Shown: positions 27,000-38,206 of the stretch, in pieces
How positions within the stretch are numbered: position 1 is the first letter of the stretch
Layout of the letters: every line of letters starts with the position of its first letter
Source of the DNA: Bacillus sp. Bos-x628
Lineage (GTDB): Bacteria; Bacillota; Bacilli; Bacillales; Bacillaceae
Direction: 5' to 3'
NCBI RefSeq assembly: GCF_040500475.1
Contig: NZ_CP159358.1
Span: 1,240,001 to 1,304,000 of the forward strand
Length of the DNA stretch: 64,000 nt
The notes under the pieces: model-generated
The model's database searches: none
The model's input: only the letters and a program-made list of their open reading frames with translations
What the model was told of the DNA's origin: nothing
Translations under genes and position numbers: made by a program

Positions 27000-29900
27000 T
27001 TATAAAGAAATCTCCAAGTTGCCATCAAAGAAATAGAGAATTTTCTCCTCTAATGGTCTTTTCGTTAATCGTTCCACAGCTGTTGCATATAACTCTATTT
27101 GTGTTTCATAGCGTTTTCTCAAAATGGACTCAGCGGCCTTAATTCCGCCTGCATACCTTCCTTGTACTCTGTCTGTTTTATAATCAAGTAAATAAAGCTT
27201 TCCATCTACTTCAAACAAACAATCAATCATTCCTTGAATCAACACAGGATCACCATCTGCATCAATATGGCTGTACACGTCTTTCACAGGCAGAACCATA
27301 CTAAATGAAACTTCTCTTTTCACCCAATCAGCTTTCATTAGTTTTTGTCCAACGGAAGTAGAAAAGAATGCAGTGATTCCATCTTTATCAATTGATTGGA
27401 TTTGTTCTTCTGTCAGTAAATCTCGCTCCATGAACGAATGAAGTAGCTGCTCGATTTGAGTTTCATGATAAGGCTCTTGCACTGGCAAAAGAATGTGCTG
27501 CATCACAGTATGCATTGCTGTGCCTTTTTCTGCAGCGGTGAGTGCCTTTTTCTTCATAAAAGCCGGCCGGTCATATAATGTTGCACGAGCTTTTCGAATG
27601 GAAGAGGGAACACTGTATTCATCCTCTAATTCTTTCATTCTCTTGATCTCTGAAACAGACTGTTTCGTGCCAACCTGTGAGGTTGCTAAATATGGATATC
27701 TCCATGTAAGTCTCTTAGCCACTTCTTCCTCAAAGACATCCCCTCCTTGAACAGGTAGACCTTCCATCAATGCTTGTACAACTTGATCTTGATGTTTCTT
27801 TTCATGAGATAAATCTTCTTTTAAAAGGTCTGCTGATTGTGTAAATGAGATCAAAAATGAAGATGGATGAGTTAAAACGATGTCTCCTGGCTCTTCTAAA
27901 ATTGATGTCATTGCTTGATGCCGGATGAGGGCAGGTCCGATGAAGTCTAAGTATGTTTTCGCTTGATACCGTTCAAAATCAGGAAGCAACCACTCTTCCC
28001 CTTTTGCTGCGTTCTGCCATTTGCTTAATGCCTTTACCTGATTTTTGACTGAACCGACCAAAAATAATTTCTCCTTGGCTCTCGTAAGTGCCACATACAG
28101 CACTCTTAGCTCCTCAGATAATAACTCTCTTCTCATTTTTTTCTTCATCGCCACAAGCGGTAATGTGGCATAACTGATTCTCAGTTCAGGATGAATATAC
28201 TTGCTTCCAAAGCCTAATTCTTTATCGAGCAAATAGGACTGATTTAAATCCATCATGTTAAAATTCCTACCGAGTCCAGCAGTAAATACAACAGGAAATT
28301 CTAACCCTTTACTACTATGGATCGTCATCATACGGACAACATCCTCTGTTTCACTGAACGTCTTCGCCGCCCCAAGATCGTCTCCTCTGTCTTGCATCCT
28401 TTCGATAAACCGAAGAAATCGAAACAACCCTCGGAATGCAGCCTTTTCATATTGTTTTGCACGATCATAAAGAGCCCGGAGATTCGCTTGTCTTTGTTTG
28501 CCTCCTGGCATCCCGCCCACATAATCAAAATATTGTGTATCCCTATAAACCTCCCAAATTAATTCTGCCACCGAGTGATTCATAGAGAAATCACGCCACT
28601 TACGCAATAAGTGAAAGAATCGCTCTAGTTTTTGGCATGTTGGTTGATCAGAGCTCGTCATACTCATGTATTTCTTCACAGCATCATAATAAGTCCCTTT
28701 CTTATCGCTCGTTCTGATAAGCGCCATTTCATTTTCATCTAAATGGACAATAGGTGATCTTAAAACTGCTGCTAATGGGATATCCTGATATGGATTATCG
28801 ATTACTTTTAAAAGAGAAAGAACAACAGATACCTCAGTTGCATCAAAATATCCTGAAGAGAGATTCGCATACACAGGAATTCCCTGCTTCTTCAGTTCCT
28901 CCATCATTTGCGGTGCCCATGGCATGGACCGCAGCAAGATGACAATATCACGATATTGCAAGTTTCGACTCATTTGCTGTTTGGCATCGTAAACTTGAAA
29001 AGGTTGCTCAATCAATTCTTTTATTTTTCTAGCAATCACTCTTGCTTCAAACTGAACTGTCTCTAATTCTTCTCGTTCTTCATCGCATTCTGTCTCATTT
29101 TGATCAAGGTGTACAAGAAGCATTTCTGTTGTCGTGTCTTCACTCTTTGGATAGCTTGCACCAAGCTTTAATTCAGCTTGTTCATCATACTCAATCTCTC
29201 CAACCGTTTCTCCCATGAGCTGTTTGAACAGAAAGTTTGTGCTGTCCAAAACATCCGAACGGCTTCGAAAGTTTTTATTTAAATCGATTCTTTTGCCAGT
29301 TTGTTTGCCTTCTGATGTAAATTGTTTATATTTATTTAAAAAGAGCATCGGCTCTGCAAGTCTAAAACGATAAATAGATTGCTTCACATCTCCAACCATA
29401 AATAGATTGCCATCTTCTGGTTTTTGACCTTTAGATACAAGCTTTAAAATCGTTTCTTGAACAAGATTTGTATCTTGATATTCGTCAACGAGTACTTCCT
29501 CGAACTGATTCTGATAATATTTAGCAGCGTCTGTTTCGATCAAGTTCCCTTGCGCATCCTGCTTGGCTAAAATTCTTAAACAATAATGCTCTAGATCTGA
29601 AAAGTCCACGATGGATTTTTCTTGTTTCGCTCTTTCAAAACGCTCTCCGAATTCAATCACAAGCTCCACGAGGGTCTCCACAACTGGCTTCATTTCAGCC
29701 AAGCTTTGCAAATGCTGAGCCGGACTTCGCATAAAGTAATCATTTTTTAGCTTTTCTAGTTGTTTTTTTGCCTGATTGCGTGCATCCGTTGCTTTTTCTA
29801 AAAGAACAGGATCATATTCATCTCCTTTGCATGTCTTTAGCCTTTTGAAATTGATGTTCGGCACAAGTTGATAAAGCATCTCAAAATGATCTTGATGACT

Positions 29901-30704
29901 GATTAATTCATTTATTTGCTGTAAATCATCTATAAAATTCTCTGCTCTCGGTGCCGGACCGCCCGGCTCTTTTGTCAGAGCAAGTGCCCGTTCCAATAGC
30001 TCTTGGCAGCTTCGAAAAACGAGAGAAATATCCTCTTTTATATATCGATAAAATGGTAAATCTTCGACTTTTGTATGTTCATCCACATCGTAAAGAGAAA
30101 TAAACGCACGCATCCACTGCAGAGGAGAAGGATGCGACCTAGAAAATTCATAAATTCTTTTCACGAGCCATTGCAAATCTAAGTCATGACGATCTGATGT
30201 GTAACGATCAACCAGTTCAAAGAATGATTGCTTTCCAGCTTTATATTCATCCTCAAACAGCTCGTCCAAGACTTCATCTCCTAATAATTCTCCCTCCGTT
30301 TGGTCAGCCAAACGAAAACCCGGATCAAGGTCAATCTCATAATAAAATGTGCGCAGAACTTGCAAACAAAATGAGTGCAAGGTAGAAATATTGGCACGAT
30401 TCATGAGTGATAGCTGTCTTCTAATATGAAGTGAACTTGGATTCTTTGATAATTCTTTTTCAAGCGCTTCAGTAATTCGATGCTTCATTTCTGCCGCAGA
30501 CGCATTTGTAAAAGTAACGACTAGCAGACGGTCTACATCAACTGGATGCTCAGCCCGCGTCATTTTTCGGATCAGCCGTTCAACCAAGACGGCCGTTTTA
30601 CCTGATCCCGCCGCCGCAGCAACAAGGATATCCTGCCCCTCTGAAACAATGGCTTCCCACTGATCATCCGTCCATATACTGTTATTCGGTTTTGGAATTT
30701 GCAT
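27000..30704 (-). CDS. addA: ATP-dependent helicase/nuclease subunit AddA
   Basis: Large subunit of the AddAB helicase-nuclease that resects double-strand breaks and prepares ends for RecA. It has 1234 residues: UvrD-like helicase with Walker [13 protein letters not shown] at 29-40, [19 protein letters not shown], the late helicase motif [15 protein letters not shown], and the C-terminal nuclease motif LLDYKTD. It overlaps the addB end by 23 nt, so the two are coupled. Confidence 0.96.
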   Translation of the reverse strand: MQIPKPNNSIWTDDQWEAIVSEGQDILVAAAAGSGKTAVLVERLIRKMTRAEHPVDVDRLLVVTFTNASAAEMKHRITEALEKELSKNPSSLHIRRQLSLMNRANISTLHSFCLQVLRTFYYEIDLDPGFRLADQTEGELLGDEVLDELFEDEYKAGKQSFFELVDRYTSDRHDLDLQWLVKRIYEFSRSHPSPLQWMRAFISLYDVDEHTKVEDLPFYRYIKEDISLVFRSCQELLERALALTKEPGGPAPRAENFIDDLQQINELISHQDHFEMLYQLVPNINFKRLKTCKGDEYDPVLLEKATDARNQAKKQLEKLKNDYFMRSPAQHLQSLAEMKPVVETLVELVIEFGERFERAKQEKSIVDFSDLEHYCLRILAKQDAQGNLIETDAAKYYQNQFEEVLVDEYQDTNLVQETILKLVSKGQKPEDGNLFMVGDVKQSIYRFRLAEPMLFLNKYKQFTSEGKQTGKRIDLNKNFRSRSDVLDSTNFLFKQLMGETVGEIEYDEQAELKLGASYPKSEDTTTEMLLVHLDQNETECDEEREELETVQFEARVIARKIKELIEQPFQVYDAKQQMSRNLQYRDIVILLRSMPWAPQMMEELKKQGIPVYANLSSGYFDATEVSVVLSLLKVIDNPYQDIPLAAVLRSPIVHLDENEMALIRTSDKKGTYYDAVKKYMSMTSSDQPTCQKLERFFHLLRKWRDFSMNHSVAELIWEVYRDTQYFDYVGGMPGGKQRQANLRALYDRAKQYEKAAFRGLFRFLRFIERMQDRGDDLGAAKTFSETEDVVRMMTIHSSKGLEFPVVFTAGLGRNFNMMDLNQSYLLDKELGFGSKYIHPELRISYATLPLVAMKKKMRRELLSEELRVLYVALTRAKEKLFLVGSVKNQVKALSKWQNAAKGEEWLLPDFERYQAKTYLDFIGPALIRHQAMTSILEEPGDIVLTHPSSFLISFTQSADLLKEDLSHEKKHQDQVVQALMEGLPVQGGDVFEEEVAKRLTWRYPYLATSQVGTKQSVSEIKRMKELEDEYSVPSSIRKARATLYDRPAFMKKKALTAAEKGTAMHTVMQHILLPVQEPYHETQIEQLLHSFMERDLLTEEQIQSIDKDGITAFFSTSVGQKLMKADWVKREVSFSMVLPVKDVYSHIDADGDPVLIQGMIDCLFEVDGKLYLLDYKTDRVQGRYAGGIKAAESILRKRYETQIELYATAVERLTKRPLEEKILYFFDGNLEISL

Positions 30705-33700
30705 ACTGATCCCCTTCTTTTTTGATCCGCTCTAACATGACTTCATCTTTCTCAGAAGTAAGTACTCGGAATTCGTTATCCTCTATTGATTCATCGAACT
30801 GGCAAATAGACTTAAACGAACAAAATCGGCAAGGAGTCTGATCCTTAAGTTTATATGGATTAATATCCACTTCACCATTCGTAATTCTTTCCCCTGCTTC
30901 TTCAAAAGTACGGCGAACATGCTTTGTGAGTATTTGAAATTGGTCCTCACTTAAAACAGCAGAATCAGAACGGAAAGAACCATCCTTTTTCAAACCGGCT
31001 TGAATGACTTGTGATTTCCCTGTTTCAAGTGTCTGATCCATGAGCTTAACTGCCTCTACATTTTCAAGCAAGAAACCTTTCATTTTAAATTTCTTAAATA
31101 TTTCCTGCTCGATTTCATCCTCTGCTAACGGAATCGGGGCTTGAATGAGCGGATCATGAATATGGAAGTATAAAATACCTGCCGGTGTCGCCTCCATTCC
31201 AAGCCACTCTTTAGAATAAGTAATCGTCAAGTCTAAATAAGTCAGCATTTGCAATGCCAAACCATAGTAAACCTCTGCTAGATCAAGTCCTCTATCACTT
31301 GACTTGTAGTCTACAATTCTCAAAAGCAAACCTTTAGAACCTTCCGCTTTATCAACTCGGTCAATTCTTCCAACAAGCTCCATGGTACAACCGTTCTTTA
31401 ATTGAAAGGTGATCGGAGGCAGAGGACCTTGACCTCCAAAGCCTAACTCAAGTCCCACTGGAGAAAATGCACTCACTTTGGCATGCTCGCTTAGTATAGA
31501 AGAAACTCTTATCAGGATTTTCTGGAGTTTTTCTTTTATATAAGCATGCCGATTAGAGCTTAATAAAATCTCTTGTTGCAGACGAGGTGCAAGCTGTTCA
31601 ATCGCATATTTTGAATAGGTGACACAGTCTTCTTTCGTCAAGTTTTTCCAATCTTTTTTTTGTTCAATGAGCGTATCTGAAATGTGTTTTAATGCAGAGT
31701 GAAAAAGCTGACCTATATCAGGTGCCTCCAATTTATAAAATTGTCTTTCCTTTAGTTTCAAACCGTGTGAAGCAAAATGAGAAAAAGCACACGCATTAAA
31801 TTTCTCCATTCTTGAAACACTGCCTTGTATATGATCACCATAAAGCTCTTTTGTCACATTTTCCGTTAAAGGCTTGGCTCTATTTGTAAAAAACAAGCTT
31901 GAAATGATGTTCTTTGAGATATCACGTGATGGTGATGTCATTAAATAATTATATACACTCCACCACACATCGCTGATGGGATAGTGATTGAGCCATTGCT
32001 GAAGCTGCGAAACAGTATAGGACAATGCGACAGGCTCATTGACTACAAACTTTAATTGGTCCTGCTCCTCTAACTGTTCTGGGTCAAGCACATACAATGC
32101 ATTTTGATGGTTTGGCATAAGCTCTTGGCAGTACTTAATGAAGGTCGAGGGCAATAGAGAGCGTCCCTCAGCATCTGCCACCGGATATGAAAGAAACAAA
32201 TAATGAGATGGACTTGATAATGCTTGGTAAATTAAAAATTGCTCATCTAGCAGCCGTTCCTTTCCTGTATCTGCCAGCTCTGCTCCTGCACGCTTTAGCC
32301 ATTCGCGGTCATCCTCAGACAATACACTTTCATCAGAAGGACGTGCAGGAATTACACCATCATTTACTCCAATGATAAACGTACACTTCACTTGATACAT
32401 TCTAGATAAATCCATACTTCCGATAAACACTTGATCAAGTGATGGCGGAATTAAAGCAAACTTTAAAGATGCCAAGCCAGTATCCATCATCTGCTGAAAT
32501 AAAGGGAGTGAAAGCTCCTCGTCGCCTAACATTTCAACAAATTCATTCATTAATTGAATAACAGCATCCCATACTTGTCCATGCTGCATCGCTTCAGCTA
32601 ATCTCCCCGCTTTCTCGGCCTCTAATCTTGCTTTTTCAAGCTTCTCTGGCACTTGCACTTCCTCAAGAAATAAATAAATAGCTTCAACCTTTTCCCTGAC
32701 TTTTTGCGCTTTTTTCAGTCTTTTTTGCAGTTGGAAAAGAGGAGGAACAATCCATTCTTTTGCCTCATTCAACATTTGTTCCATTTCAATTTCTTGATCT
32801 GTTTGTCCAAAATCTTCATCCAGCGAGTGAAATCTTCGATAATGAAAGCGGGAACCGTTTGTCCAGCGTTCACCTTTCACACCATATGCAATGCAATAAT
32901 TTTCAAGCTGATCTGCCTGTTCTCTCGCTTTATTTTTTGCAAGCTCAAGCGGGAATAGGAATTCTGTTTTCACACAGCGAAATACTGCTTCATACCGCCA
33001 ATTCCCTTTGATGATATCCAAACTAGAACGAATCAATTCAATGAGGGGATGATATTGCATTGATTCATTTCCATCAATAAAAAAAGGAATGTCATAATCA
33101 CGAAAAACCTCTTTCAATGTATCTTTATAGTCATCTAAATGTCTTGCAATAATTGAGATATCGCGTAATCTCAAATCCTTTTCTCTCACTAAATCAAGAA
33201 TGTCTCTCGCAACACCCTCAATTTCGGCTCGTTTATTTGCACTTCTGGACACCGTGATATGAGGCGTTTTCTCTTGATACGGCTGCAGCGGTCTTTGCTC
33301 GTACTTACTCTCTATATAGGCAAGATCATGTGCATGGATATGACGCTTATTCTTCTCTAATACTTGTTCAGAAATGTCAGCTCCGCACTTTTTGGCAAGC
33401 TGATAAAGTTGAAAATACGTTTTACCTGTCATCCGAAATAAATCAAGTTCGTTTGGCTGTGTGTCGTGATATGACCGATCAACCGTGAAGGCAGCCGTTA
33501 TTTTTTTTGTATGTAGCAGAAGCTGCTCAACGACTTGAAGCTGCTGTGGTGTAAATTGATAAAAACCATCTATATAAATATGTGCCGTTTTCAGCTCTTC
33601 AGATAAAGGGATTTGCTGCGCGAGAAGGGTCAAATAGTCTTCAGAGTGTACATATTCACCCTGCAAATGCTGTTCAATCTGCTTATAAAGAATATGCAGA

Positions 33701-34191
33701 TCATGCAGTTTTTCGGCTGCTCGCCTTTCTTCTGTATATTCGGAATGAATGCTAGATGTTGCAATTCTTTCTACATCTTCTGGCATCATGCAGTATCTTT
33801 TGAATTCAGCCATCGTCTTTTCTATTTGCTCAACAAACCCTGGCTTATCACTCGCCTTTTTAAACACTTTAAAGCTTTCTTTATGCTCCTCAATCACTTT
33901 TCTTAAAAGCATTTGGATTCCGGTACTCGTGACAAATTGCCTGTTCGCTCCGCCAGTCTGCTGTAAAATAGACCAAGCGAGACGAGTAAAACTAAATACT
34001 TTAGCTCTGATCATTCCGCCAGCTTCAGACGTTTTTGCAAGCTCATATTCCATTAAAAATGTCATTTGATCCGGGACTAAAAAAATGATCGGATGACCCA
34101 ATGGATCAAGCCGTAATTGTTCTTTGATCTCTTCTACTATCGCAGTCGTTTTTCCACTCCCCGATCTGCCTGCTAAAAACTGAATCTCCAC
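30682..34191 (-). CDS. addB: ATP-dependent nuclease subunit AddB
   Basis: AddAB subunit that recognises the Chi-type sequence and carries a second nuclease domain. From GTG 34191 it has 1169 residues, close to the B. subtilis length; the frame is open to 34221, but the GTG has AAAGGTG upstream and gives the expected start [15 protein letters not shown]. Features are the Walker A at 8-15, the nuclease core [12 protein letters not shown], and iron-sulphur cysteines in [11 protein letters not shown] and the C-terminal [10 protein letters not shown]. Confidence 0.95.
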   Translation of the reverse strand: MEIQFLAGRSGSGKTTAIVEEIKEQLRLDPLGHPIIFLVPDQMTFLMEYELAKTSEAGGMIRAKVFSFTRLAWSILQQTGGANRQFVTSTGIQMLLRKVIEEHKESFKVFKKASDKPGFVEQIEKTMAEFKRYCMMPEDVERIATSSIHSEYTEERRAAEKLHDLHILYKQIEQHLQGEYVHSEDYLTLLAQQIPLSEELKTAHIYIDGFYQFTPQQLQVVEQLLLHTKKITAAFTVDRSYHDTQPNELDLFRMTGKTYFQLYQLAKKCGADISEQVLEKNKRHIHAHDLAYIESKYEQRPLQPYQEKTPHITVSRSANKRAEIEGVARDILDLVREKDLRLRDISIIARHLDDYKDTLKEVFRDYDIPFFIDGNESMQYHPLIELIRSSLDIIKGNWRYEAVFRCVKTEFLFPLELAKNKAREQADQLENYCIAYGVKGERWTNGSRFHYRRFHSLDEDFGQTDQEIEMEQMLNEAKEWIVPPLFQLQKRLKKAQKVREKVEAIYLFLEEVQVPEKLEKARLEAEKAGRLAEAMQHGQVWDAVIQLMNEFVEMLGDEELSLPLFQQMMDTGLASLKFALIPPSLDQVFIGSMDLSRMYQVKCTFIIGVNDGVIPARPSDESVLSEDDREWLKRAGAELADTGKERLLDEQFLIYQALSSPSHYLFLSYPVADAEGRSLLPSTFIKYCQELMPNHQNALYVLDPEQLEEQDQLKFVVNEPVALSYTVSQLQQWLNHYPISDVWWSVYNYLMTSPSRDISKNIISSLFFTNRAKPLTENVTKELYGDHIQGSVSRMEKFNACAFSHFASHGLKLKERQFYKLEAPDIGQLFHSALKHISDTLIEQKKDWKNLTKEDCVTYSKYAIEQLAPRLQQEILLSSNRHAYIKEKLQKILIRVSSILSEHAKVSAFSPVGLELGFGGQGPLPPITFQLKNGCTMELVGRIDRVDKAEGSKGLLLRIVDYKSSDRGLDLAEVYYGLALQMLTYLDLTITYSKEWLGMEATPAGILYFHIHDPLIQAPIPLAEDEIEQEIFKKFKMKGFLLENVEAVKLMDQTLETGKSQVIQAGLKKDGSFRSDSAVLSEDQFQILTKHVRRTFEEAGERITNGEVDINPYKLKDQTPCRFCSFKSICQFDESIEDNEFRVLTSEKDEVMLERIKKEGDQYANSKTE

Positions 34192-34301
34192 GCTCCACAA
34201 CACCTTTCTATATGTACTCATATTCTAGCGGAAATAAGGGTAAATGGCTATTTTCCTATAACAAATCCCGCTTTCTCATTTCCTATCTGAAATAAAATAG
34301 G

Positions 34302-34329
34302 CACTTTTATTACCTCATTTCATATCATA
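34302..34329 (+). promoter_or_regulatory. Sigma-K-like promoter of yhjR
   Basis: CAC (34302-34304), 16 nt, CATATCATA (34321-34329), the same geometry as the gerP promoter. A sigma-E reading of the -10 (CATATCAT) is also possible. Confidence 0.6.
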
Positions 34330-34363
34330 AACCATCATGATCTATAAGGAGGCTGGCAATATC

Positions 34364-34810
34364 ATGTATTACGGTTATTATGACTACACCCCCTATGACA
34401 TACGTCAAAACACAAGGATTATTTCAGATCTTGAACAAGCCATTAATGGTGAATATTCTGCGATACAATGCTACGAAAAACTTGCACAAAAAGCAAAAAA
34501 TCCTGAGGCAAAAAAGATCATTCAAGAAATACGCCAGGACGAGGTAAGACATTATCAAAATTTTTCAAAGCTATACTATTCTCTCACTGGAAAAAACCAC
34601 AAACCAAGCGTAACAGAACCTTGTCCAGATCAACTGAGAGAGGGCCTCGTTTTTGCATTTAAAGACGAACAAAAAACAGTTGATTTTTACTTAACAGTAT
34701 CTGACTATGTCAGAGATCAGGGAACAAAAGAGTTAATGCGAAGAACAGCTCAAGATGAACAGCAGCATGCTGTGTGGTTTTTATATCTTTTAACACATCA
34801 CTCTTCCTAG
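34364..34810 (+). CDS. yhjR: Ferritin-like (rubrerythrin-type) sporulation protein YhjR
   Basis: 148-residue ferritin-like protein. After a Tyr-rich start (MYYGYYDYTPYD) it forms a four-helix bundle with two EExxH-like motifs: INGEYSAIQCYEKL ... IRQDEVRHYQNF and FKDEQKTVDFY ... AQDEQQHAVWF. These residues can bind a di-iron centre. ATG 34364 has AAGGAGG 11 nt upstream; the frame starts earlier at 34337. Position beside addB equals B. subtilis yhjR, a sporulation gene. Role unknown. Confidence 0.82.
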   Translation: MYYGYYDYTPYDIRQNTRIISDLEQAINGEYSAIQCYEKLAQKAKNPEAKKIIQEIRQDEVRHYQNFSKLYYSLTGKNHKPSVTEPCPDQLREGLVFAFKDEQKTVDFYLTVSDYVRDQGTKELMRRTAQDEQQHAVWFLYLLTHHSS

Positions 34811-34961
34811 ATAGTCCTATTTTAATAGGAGATCGTATGTTCCGTCAAAAAATGAAAATGATTTTTCATCATTCGAAAAAATGAAAATTACAGCTGTCGT
34901 AAGCAAGATTTCTTGCATTTATCACTTTTTCAAATGTGAAAACAACGATTTGATATAAAAC

Positions 34962-34999
34962 AAAAACTCCCCCTGCTACAAGCAACAGGAGGAGTTTTT
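34962..34999. terminator. Bidirectional terminator between yhjR and the DoxX gene
   Basis: AAAAACTCC...CTGCT, loop, AGCAACAGGAGGAGTTTTT. A stem with T runs on both strands. Confidence 0.85.
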
Positions 35000-35008
35000 C
35001 ATACAGTT

Positions 35009-35419
35009 TTAATTAAATTTAGCTTCATTGCTTTGTTGCTTATGTTTCATCAGACCATCAATAGACAAGAGGTTACTGCCGCTCAGTGCAAGGTAAAGCG
35101 CCATGACCAATAATGAAAGCTCAAATTCATAGCCACCAACAAATCCTTTAGAAAAACCAACCGTAATAATCGCCACGATCATAATTGGCACAAATAAAGC
35201 AGCGAAAATACGTGTACCTAGACCTAAAATAAGTGCTATTCCACCGACTAGTTCAATCGTCTTTACAATGTAAGCCATAAATTCAGGAATACCAATTTGA
35301 CCAAAGAATGCGGCTGTACCTTCTAGCCCTCCTTGATATGCCTGAAGCCCATGTAAAAAGAAAATAACGCCTAAAATAACTCGTACAAAAAGGGTTCCTA
35401 TTTCTTGATTTGTTTTCAT
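35009..35419 (-). CDS. DoxX-family membrane protein
   Basis: 136-residue DoxX-type protein with four membrane spans: TLFVRVILGVIFFLHGLQA, YIVKTIELVGGIALILGLG, IFAALFVPIMIVAIITVGF and ELSLLVMALYLALSG. B. subtilis relatives (CatD, MhqP) work with quinone or catechol stress enzymes. ATG 35419 has AGGAGG upstream; the frame opens at 35443. It sits behind the M56 peptidase and BlaI-like repressor genes and shares an upstream sequence with the repressor gene, suggesting common control. Confidence 0.8.
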   Translation of the reverse strand: MKTNQEIGTLFVRVILGVIFFLHGLQAYQGGLEGTAAFFGQIGIPEFMAYIVKTIELVGGIALILGLGTRIFAALFVPIMIVAIITVGFSKGFVGGYEFELSLLVMALYLALSGSNLLSIDGLMKHKQQSNEAKFN

Positions 35420-35439
35420 ATAGTGATTTCCTCCTATTT

Positions 35440-35463
35440 TCACACTACATCATGTCATGTGTT
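35440..35463. promoter_or_regulatory. Possible repressor site upstream of the DoxX gene
   Basis: Plus-strand TCACACTACATCATGTCATG shares TCACACTA with the palindrome before the BlaI-like gene and contains ACATCATGT. It lies about 20 nt before the start codon. Confidence 0.4.
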
Positions 35464-35476
35464 TACATAAAAAAAT

Positions 35477-36316
35477 TTAGTAATTTAGATTTAACATAAT
35501 CATTAAGATGACCATTAAAATGACTGATATCACAAATGGGATGAGCGGTACATTGAAAGGTATATTATATGTTGGGTTTAAAATCTTTTGAATTCGTAAA
35601 TTCAACGCCCTGTCTCCAAAGGAAACAGCAAACTTTGTTCGTTTTTGAAACTGGGTTCTATTTTTAATGAGTTTCAAAAGGGCTTGACCCACTCCTTCCT
35701 CAGTTCCTGTCTGCTGAATAGCATAGTCATCTGCAATGACTTCACGGAAAACGGAGTAGCTTGTTTTCATATGTTTTAACACTGGAATATACCAAATCAC
35801 CTTTGTGAGCATTGAAAAAGTGAAAGCTTTTATGGGGTCGTAGCAGTCCTTATGATGTAATTCGTGGTAAGCAACGGCATCAATCTCTTCTTCATTGAGC
35901 ATGTTCATCAATGTCGTTGATAAGTAAACCTTCGGATGAAGCATACCCATTGCAAAAGCAAGCGGTTCATGATAATGAAAAACAATGATTTCATTTGCAT
36001 ACTTCTTTGACAGGACCTCTGTCAACTTTCGATCAACAGCGACCATTATGTTTCTTTTTAATTGGGTGTACTTTCTGATCTGCTTTGTCATATAGAACAC
36101 TGCAAATCCCAATGTATACATCACCAAAGCATCCAAAAAATATTTCAAGGGAGTTAACCCATAGAACTTAAGAACAGACTGACATACATGGATGAGGTTA
36201 TATGCTTGGTTCCAGCCAAAAAAGCTAGAGAGCACGTAATAACCCATCTGAAAGAAAATGGCTAAACCAATCAGCATCCCGCCTAAAAACAGCAGACTCG
36301 ACTTAAGTTTAATCAT
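35477..36316 (-). CDS. M56 (BlaR1/MecR1-type) membrane metallopeptidase
   Basis: 279-residue integral membrane peptidase of the BlaR1/MecR1 class without a C-terminal penicillin-sensing domain. N-terminal spans (LLFLGGMLIGLAIFFQMGYYVL and another near 60) precede a cytoplasmic zinc motif YHELHHKD, AFAMGMLHPKVYLS and EVIADDYAI. It ends with a span IPFVISVILMVILMIML. ATG 36316 follows AAAAGGAGAAGC and overlaps the repressor stop by 8 nt. The usual role is to cleave or inactivate the partner BlaI-type repressor on a signal. The signal here is unknown; beta-lactam sensing is not supported. Confidence 0.87.
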   Translation of the reverse strand: MIKLKSSLLFLGGMLIGLAIFFQMGYYVLSSFFGWNQAYNLIHVCQSVLKFYGLTPLKYFLDALVMYTLGFAVFYMTKQIRKYTQLKRNIMVAVDRKLTEVLSKKYANEIIVFHYHEPLAFAMGMLHPKVYLSTTLMNMLNEEEIDAVAYHELHHKDCYDPIKAFTFSMLTKVIWYIPVLKHMKTSYSVFREVIADDYAIQQTGTEEGVGQALLKLIKNRTQFQKRTKFAVSFGDRALNLRIQKILNPTYNIPFNVPLIPFVISVILMVILMIMLNLNY

Positions 36317-36731
36317 TTTGCTTCTCCTTTTTTTTAGATGCAAGTCTTGCTTCAAGTACTTTGAGTAATTCAGGATCAGCACTTTCAATCGCATCCACCA
36401 TATGATTCACCGCCAGTGGACCAAAATCGTCCATTAGCCCTTGCGTTATCCACTTGGTTTGCTCATTGAGAAATTCTTCTTTTGTTAAAATCGGATTATA
36501 GATGGATGAACGACCTTTCGTTTTCTTTTCCACAATCCCTTTTTCGTTTAAGCGATTCAGCACAGTCATGACAGTGTTGAAATTAATAGGCTTCTCATCT
36601 GATAGCTTCTGCTGTACTTCTTTAATCGACATATCCTTACCTTGATATAGAATTTCCATAATCTTTCCTTCTAAAGGACCAAAAAAACGATTCAATCCCT
36701 TTTCATTATATTTAAAAGAAGGAATTTTCAT
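36309..36731 (-). CDS. BlaI/MecI/CopY-family transcriptional repressor
   Basis: 140-residue winged-helix repressor. The N-terminal DNA-binding half reads LEGKIMEILYQGKDMSIKEVQQKLSDEKPINFNTVMTVLNRLNEKGIVEKKTKGRSSIYNP, the family pattern; the rest is a helical dimerisation region. It is the first gene of a pair with an M56 peptidase, as in blaI-blaR1. A palindrome ACACTATGTAGTGT lies 12 nt before its start, consistent with autorepression. Confidence 0.87.
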   Translation of the reverse strand: MKIPSFKYNEKGLNRFFGPLEGKIMEILYQGKDMSIKEVQQKLSDEKPINFNTVMTVLNRLNEKGIVEKKTKGRSSIYNPILTKEEFLNEQTKWITQGLMDDFGPLAVNHMVDAIESADPELLKVLEARLASKKKEKQND

Positions 36732-36742
36732 GTGACCACCTC

Positions 36743-36756
36743 ACACTATGTAGTGT
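36743..36756. promoter_or_regulatory. Palindromic operator of the BlaI-like repressor
   Basis: ACACTA-TG-TAGTGT, perfect 6-bp arms, followed by a further direct TAGTG. BlaI-type operators are TACA/TGTA palindromes, and the site overlaps the leader of the repressor gene. Confidence 0.6.
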
Positions 36757-37025
36757 AGTGTAAATAAAAATCATAGTCAACCGATAACAAAAATAGGGGA
36801 AAATAGTTGTGTATTGTCTTTATTTCTGACTAAAGTTATTTTTTATTTATTGGTCTTTTTTCATCAAATCTTCTTCCCTACATAAATTGAACTTACCAAT
36901 CTATAAGTTTATCTTATGAAAAAGATAAAAAAATCCGTATTTTATTTATTGATACATTTATATTATAGTGAACATATCTACATTTCACTTATTGAACAAA
37001 CATACAGGAAGAAGGTTTACACGTG

Positions 37026-38168
37026 ATGAAACAAGGAAACAGCCTTCAAACCGACCTTATTTTTATTGTCATTAGCGGTTTAGGCGGATTTCTTTTATCT
37101 TTAACAGGAATGTCTATCGGCTGGATGATTGGTACATTGGCCACTGCTGCGTTCATTGCCTTATTTCGCCCCTTTCGCTTTCAGCGTAAAGAGAAAACAT
37201 CATCTATTCACAGCAATTGGCTTATCCTTGGTCAGTTCATTCTTGGAATAGAGCTTGGGCAGAAAATGAACATGAAAGTGCTTCACATTTTCGCTGAAAA
37301 TTGGCTGTCTGTCAGCTTCATGCTCATATTTTCTATTTTTCTAGCGATGCTCTCGGGCTTCGTTATGTGGAAATTGAGCAAAACAGATATGCTGACCAGC
37401 TTTGTCGGTACTGCTCCTGGAGGATTGTCTGCTATGCCAGGGATTGCTCAAGAAGTTGGTGCAAATACGGCTGTTGTCAGTTTAGTTCAAACAATACGTG
37501 TCTTGATGGTCGTATTGACCATTCCGTTTACTGTGTTTTATTTAAACACGAAAAGTCATTCTGATGCTGTTGTGACAACGCATGGCAGTGCTTTCTCTTC
37601 AGGCGTTTTTACCGTATCAAATCTCACTTGGACCGCCGCGCTCATCTTCGCCGCTTGGCTAGTGTCCCGCATGGCCGTCCGTCTGCACTTCCCTGCACCT
37701 TGGTTAATTGGCAGCATGTTAGGTGTCGCTACACTCCAAGTGGCAGCCGGTACTTTTATAGAACATGATTTGATTCCTTACTGGCCAGCACAAGCGAATG
37801 TCGCTTCACAACTATGTTTAGGTGCGACCATTGGTTCAAAAATGAATAAACAAATGTTTGCCGGTTTAAAAAACACCTTCATCGTGGCTGTCATTAGCTC
37901 TGCTGGGCTTATCGCAGCAACTGTTCTCAGCTCGATTGCTATTGCAGAGATTACCGGCATTTCTGTGATTACTGCCATTCTTGCTTTTTCTCCCGGCGGA
38001 ATTGCTGAAATGGCGACAACAGCCGTCACACTTCACGAGGATTCCACGTTTGTTGTGGCTGTACAAGTGATCAGAGTCATTCTTGTGATCGCCATGCTGC
38101 CGCCGTTTTTCAGGTTTTTACACCACTTTTGGGTGAAAAGACAAATGAATTATAAAGCAGCAAAATAA
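37026..38168 (+). CDS. yhjN: AbrB/AmoA-family membrane protein YhjN
   Basis: 380-residue polytopic membrane protein of the family once annotated as ammonia monooxygenase / AbrB. It has an internal duplication: each half has several spans and a Gly/Pro/Ala loop, FVGTAPGGLSAMPGIAQEVGA in the first and AFSPGGIAEMATTAVTL in the second. Transport substrate unknown. Start ATG 37026 or GTG 37023, both behind GAAGG. Position near addB and sipV is as in B. subtilis. Confidence 0.85.
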   Translation: MKQGNSLQTDLIFIVISGLGGFLLSLTGMSIGWMIGTLATAAFIALFRPFRFQRKEKTSSIHSNWLILGQFILGIELGQKMNMKVLHIFAENWLSVSFMLIFSIFLAMLSGFVMWKLSKTDMLTSFVGTAPGGLSAMPGIAQEVGANTAVVSLVQTIRVLMVVLTIPFTVFYLNTKSHSDAVVTTHGSAFSSGVFTVSNLTWTAALIFAAWLVSRMAVRLHFPAPWLIGSMLGVATLQVAAGTFIEHDLIPYWPAQANVASQLCLGATIGSKMNKQMFAGLKNTFIVAVISSAGLIAATVLSSIAIAEITGISVITAILAFSPGGIAEMATTAVTLHEDSTFVVAVQVIRVILVIAMLPPFFRFLHHFWVKRQMNYKAAK

Positions 38169-38171
38169 AAG

Positions 38172-38206
38172 TGAGGCGCTTTGCATGAGCAAGGGCCTCT
38201 TTTTTG
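38172..38206. terminator. Bidirectional terminator between yhjN and sipV
   Basis: GAGGC-GCTTTGC, loop ATGA, GCAAGGG-CCTC, then TTTTTTG on the plus strand and CACTTTTATTTT on the minus strand. Confidence 0.8.

Noticed and set aside
35477..36731. Beta-lactam resistance regulator blaI-blaR1
   Set aside because: The M56 protein has no penicillin-binding sensor domain and no beta-lactamase gene is linked, so only the regulator class is claimed.
36900..37020. Possible promoter TTGATA / TATTAT before yhjN
   Set aside because: Spacing is only 6 nt between the hexamers, so not a functional sigma-A promoter as written.
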